Shown here in pieces: positions 46,585 to 47,050 of a DNA stretch of 47,050 nucleotides. The DNA is from Streptococcus sp. HPH0090 (GTDB taxonomy: Bacteria > Bacillota > Bacilli > Lactobacillales > Streptococcaceae): contig NZ_KE150465.1 of the NCBI RefSeq assembly GCF_000411475.1, forward strand, positions 7,501 to 54,550, given 5' to 3'. The notes beneath the pieces are model-generated. The model ran no database searches, was not told where the DNA came from, and was given only the letters and a program-made list of their open reading frames with translations. The translations under genes were made by a program, and so were the position numbers. Numbering within the stretch: position 1 is the first letter of the stretch; each line of letters begins with the position of its first letter.

Positions 46585-47050
46585 ACCAGTACCCCCCTTT
46601 GGGTTTTAATCCATTATATCCATGTTTTTCTTGCAAATAATCCCATTCCCATCTTATAGCTGACTTTTCATACTGAGTAAGTTCCGGATTATGAGAAAAT
46701 CGAATGGTCTTGCCTTGTGCAACCGCATCATCTAGCGCAGGTTTATTGAAATATTTGAACATTTCTTTGCCTTCTGTATCCAAACCATATTCAACTGTAA
46801 TTTTATCCCAATCATCTCCTAAGCTAAAGTAAGTGGTATCGCCAGCCTTGCTGATGTATGAATTTGGACCAGGTGTACTCCAATCTTGAGTCCCGTCAGG
46901 TCTAATTGTAGGCTCATATTTACCTAATGTCATTGTATCCGAGTCAGGGTTGATTACACTCTTCGTCCGATACATTTCATACTCTTCCAGTGGCATATCT
47001 TTTATTGGAGAAGTTGTTGGTTGACTTGGTGATGGATTCGCTGTTCCCTT
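46571..47050 (-). CDS. Polymorphic toxin, C-terminal part (runs off the right edge)
   Basis: The frame is open to the window edge, so the ATG at 46996 is internal. The first visible residues KGTANPSPSQ repeat the hinge of the orphan cassette at 40786-41853, with at least 26 identical bases (47025-47050 against 41516-41541). The toxin domain after it (DTTYFSLGDDWDKI, ALDDAVAQGKTIRFSHNPE, GYNGLKPKGGYWYGIK) resembles C-terminal tips that I have seen in contact-dependent and secreted toxins, but I cannot name the family. The N-terminal secretion domain, probably LXG- or similar, would be outside the window. Confidence 0.75.
   Translation of the reverse strand, partial: KGTANPSPSQPTTSPIKDMPLEEYEMYRTKSVINPDSDTMTLGKYEPTIRPDGTQDWSTPGPNSYISKAGDTTYFSLGDDWDKITVEYGLDTEGKEMFKYFNKPALDDAVAQGKTIRFSHNPELTQYEKSAIRWEWDYLQEKHGYNGLKPKGGYWYGIK

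Noticed and set aside
46571..46996. The ATG at 46996 as a genuine gene start
   Set aside because: The frame is open to the window edge and upstream residues repeat the GTANPSPSQ toxin hinge, so the ATG is internal.

Overview
The window reads as chromosome of a mitis-group Streptococcus (S. mitis / S. oralis / S. infantis type). The evidence is the gene order ftsA-ftsZ-ylmE-sepF-ylmG-ylmH-divIVA-ileS, a wzg-wzh-wzd-wze capsule head, dexB next to a DUF1846 gene as in pneumococcus, low G+C, and many extended -10 (TGnTATAAT) promoters. The species cannot be fixed from sequence reading alone. Most genes lie on the minus strand, so the window is best read from right to left.

Layout from left to right. 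(1) 1-57: the first codons of a minus-strand gene that leaves the window. (2) 125-9320: ileS behind a T-box riboswitch, then the cell-division cluster divIVA, a short DivIVA-like paralogue, ylmH, ylmG, sepF, ylmE, ftsZ and ftsA, all minus strand. (3) 9598-23210: a Wzy-dependent capsule or receptor-polysaccharide operon. Its transcriptional order is wzg, wzh, wzd, wze, a short initiating sugar-phosphate transferase, a DUF4422 transferase, wzy, a GT2, a GT4, a Stealth-type phosphotransferase, wzx, glf and a Gtf3-like probable galactofuranosyltransferase. (4) 23337-27490: two tandem Ali/Ami-type oligopeptide-binding lipoproteins. (5) 27589-34475: dexB (minus), DUF1846 and an Mga-like regulator (plus), and glmS (minus) with two NagR-like operators. 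(6) 34493-39015: an ADP-ribosylglycohydrolase, an SOS-like Y-family polymerase cassette with its own LexA/HdiR-type repressor and operator, and a membrane-anchored DUF6287 protein. (7) 39414-47050: a polymorphic-toxin island.

The polymorphic-toxin island is the most interesting part. Reading with transcription there are four toxin modules. The first is the C-terminus of a toxin that enters from the right edge, followed by two paralogous immunity candidates and a terminator. The second is a 5'-truncated toxin with a pre-toxin region and a C-terminal TNT (NAD+ glycohydrolase) domain, followed by an Imm63-like gene. The third is a roughly 58-codon toxin remnant, followed by four immunity-like genes repeated with an exact 435-bp period, and a terminator. 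The fourth is an orphan linker-plus-toxin cassette, followed by two small genes and a terminator. The truncated toxins share the same 103-residue linker, and the edge toxin shares a shorter linker motif. This looks like a recombining reservoir of toxin tips and immunity genes downstream of a full-length toxin that is outside the window.

How the parts work together: the capsule genes predict a repeat-unit polymer with galactofuranose and a phosphodiester. Catabolite control is suggested by a cre box on the dexB -35 and a weaker one upstream of wzg. Amino-sugar supply (glmS) appears to be controlled by NagR-type sites. The fts cluster and the dexB-capsule neighbourhood are far apart in pneumococcus but adjacent here.
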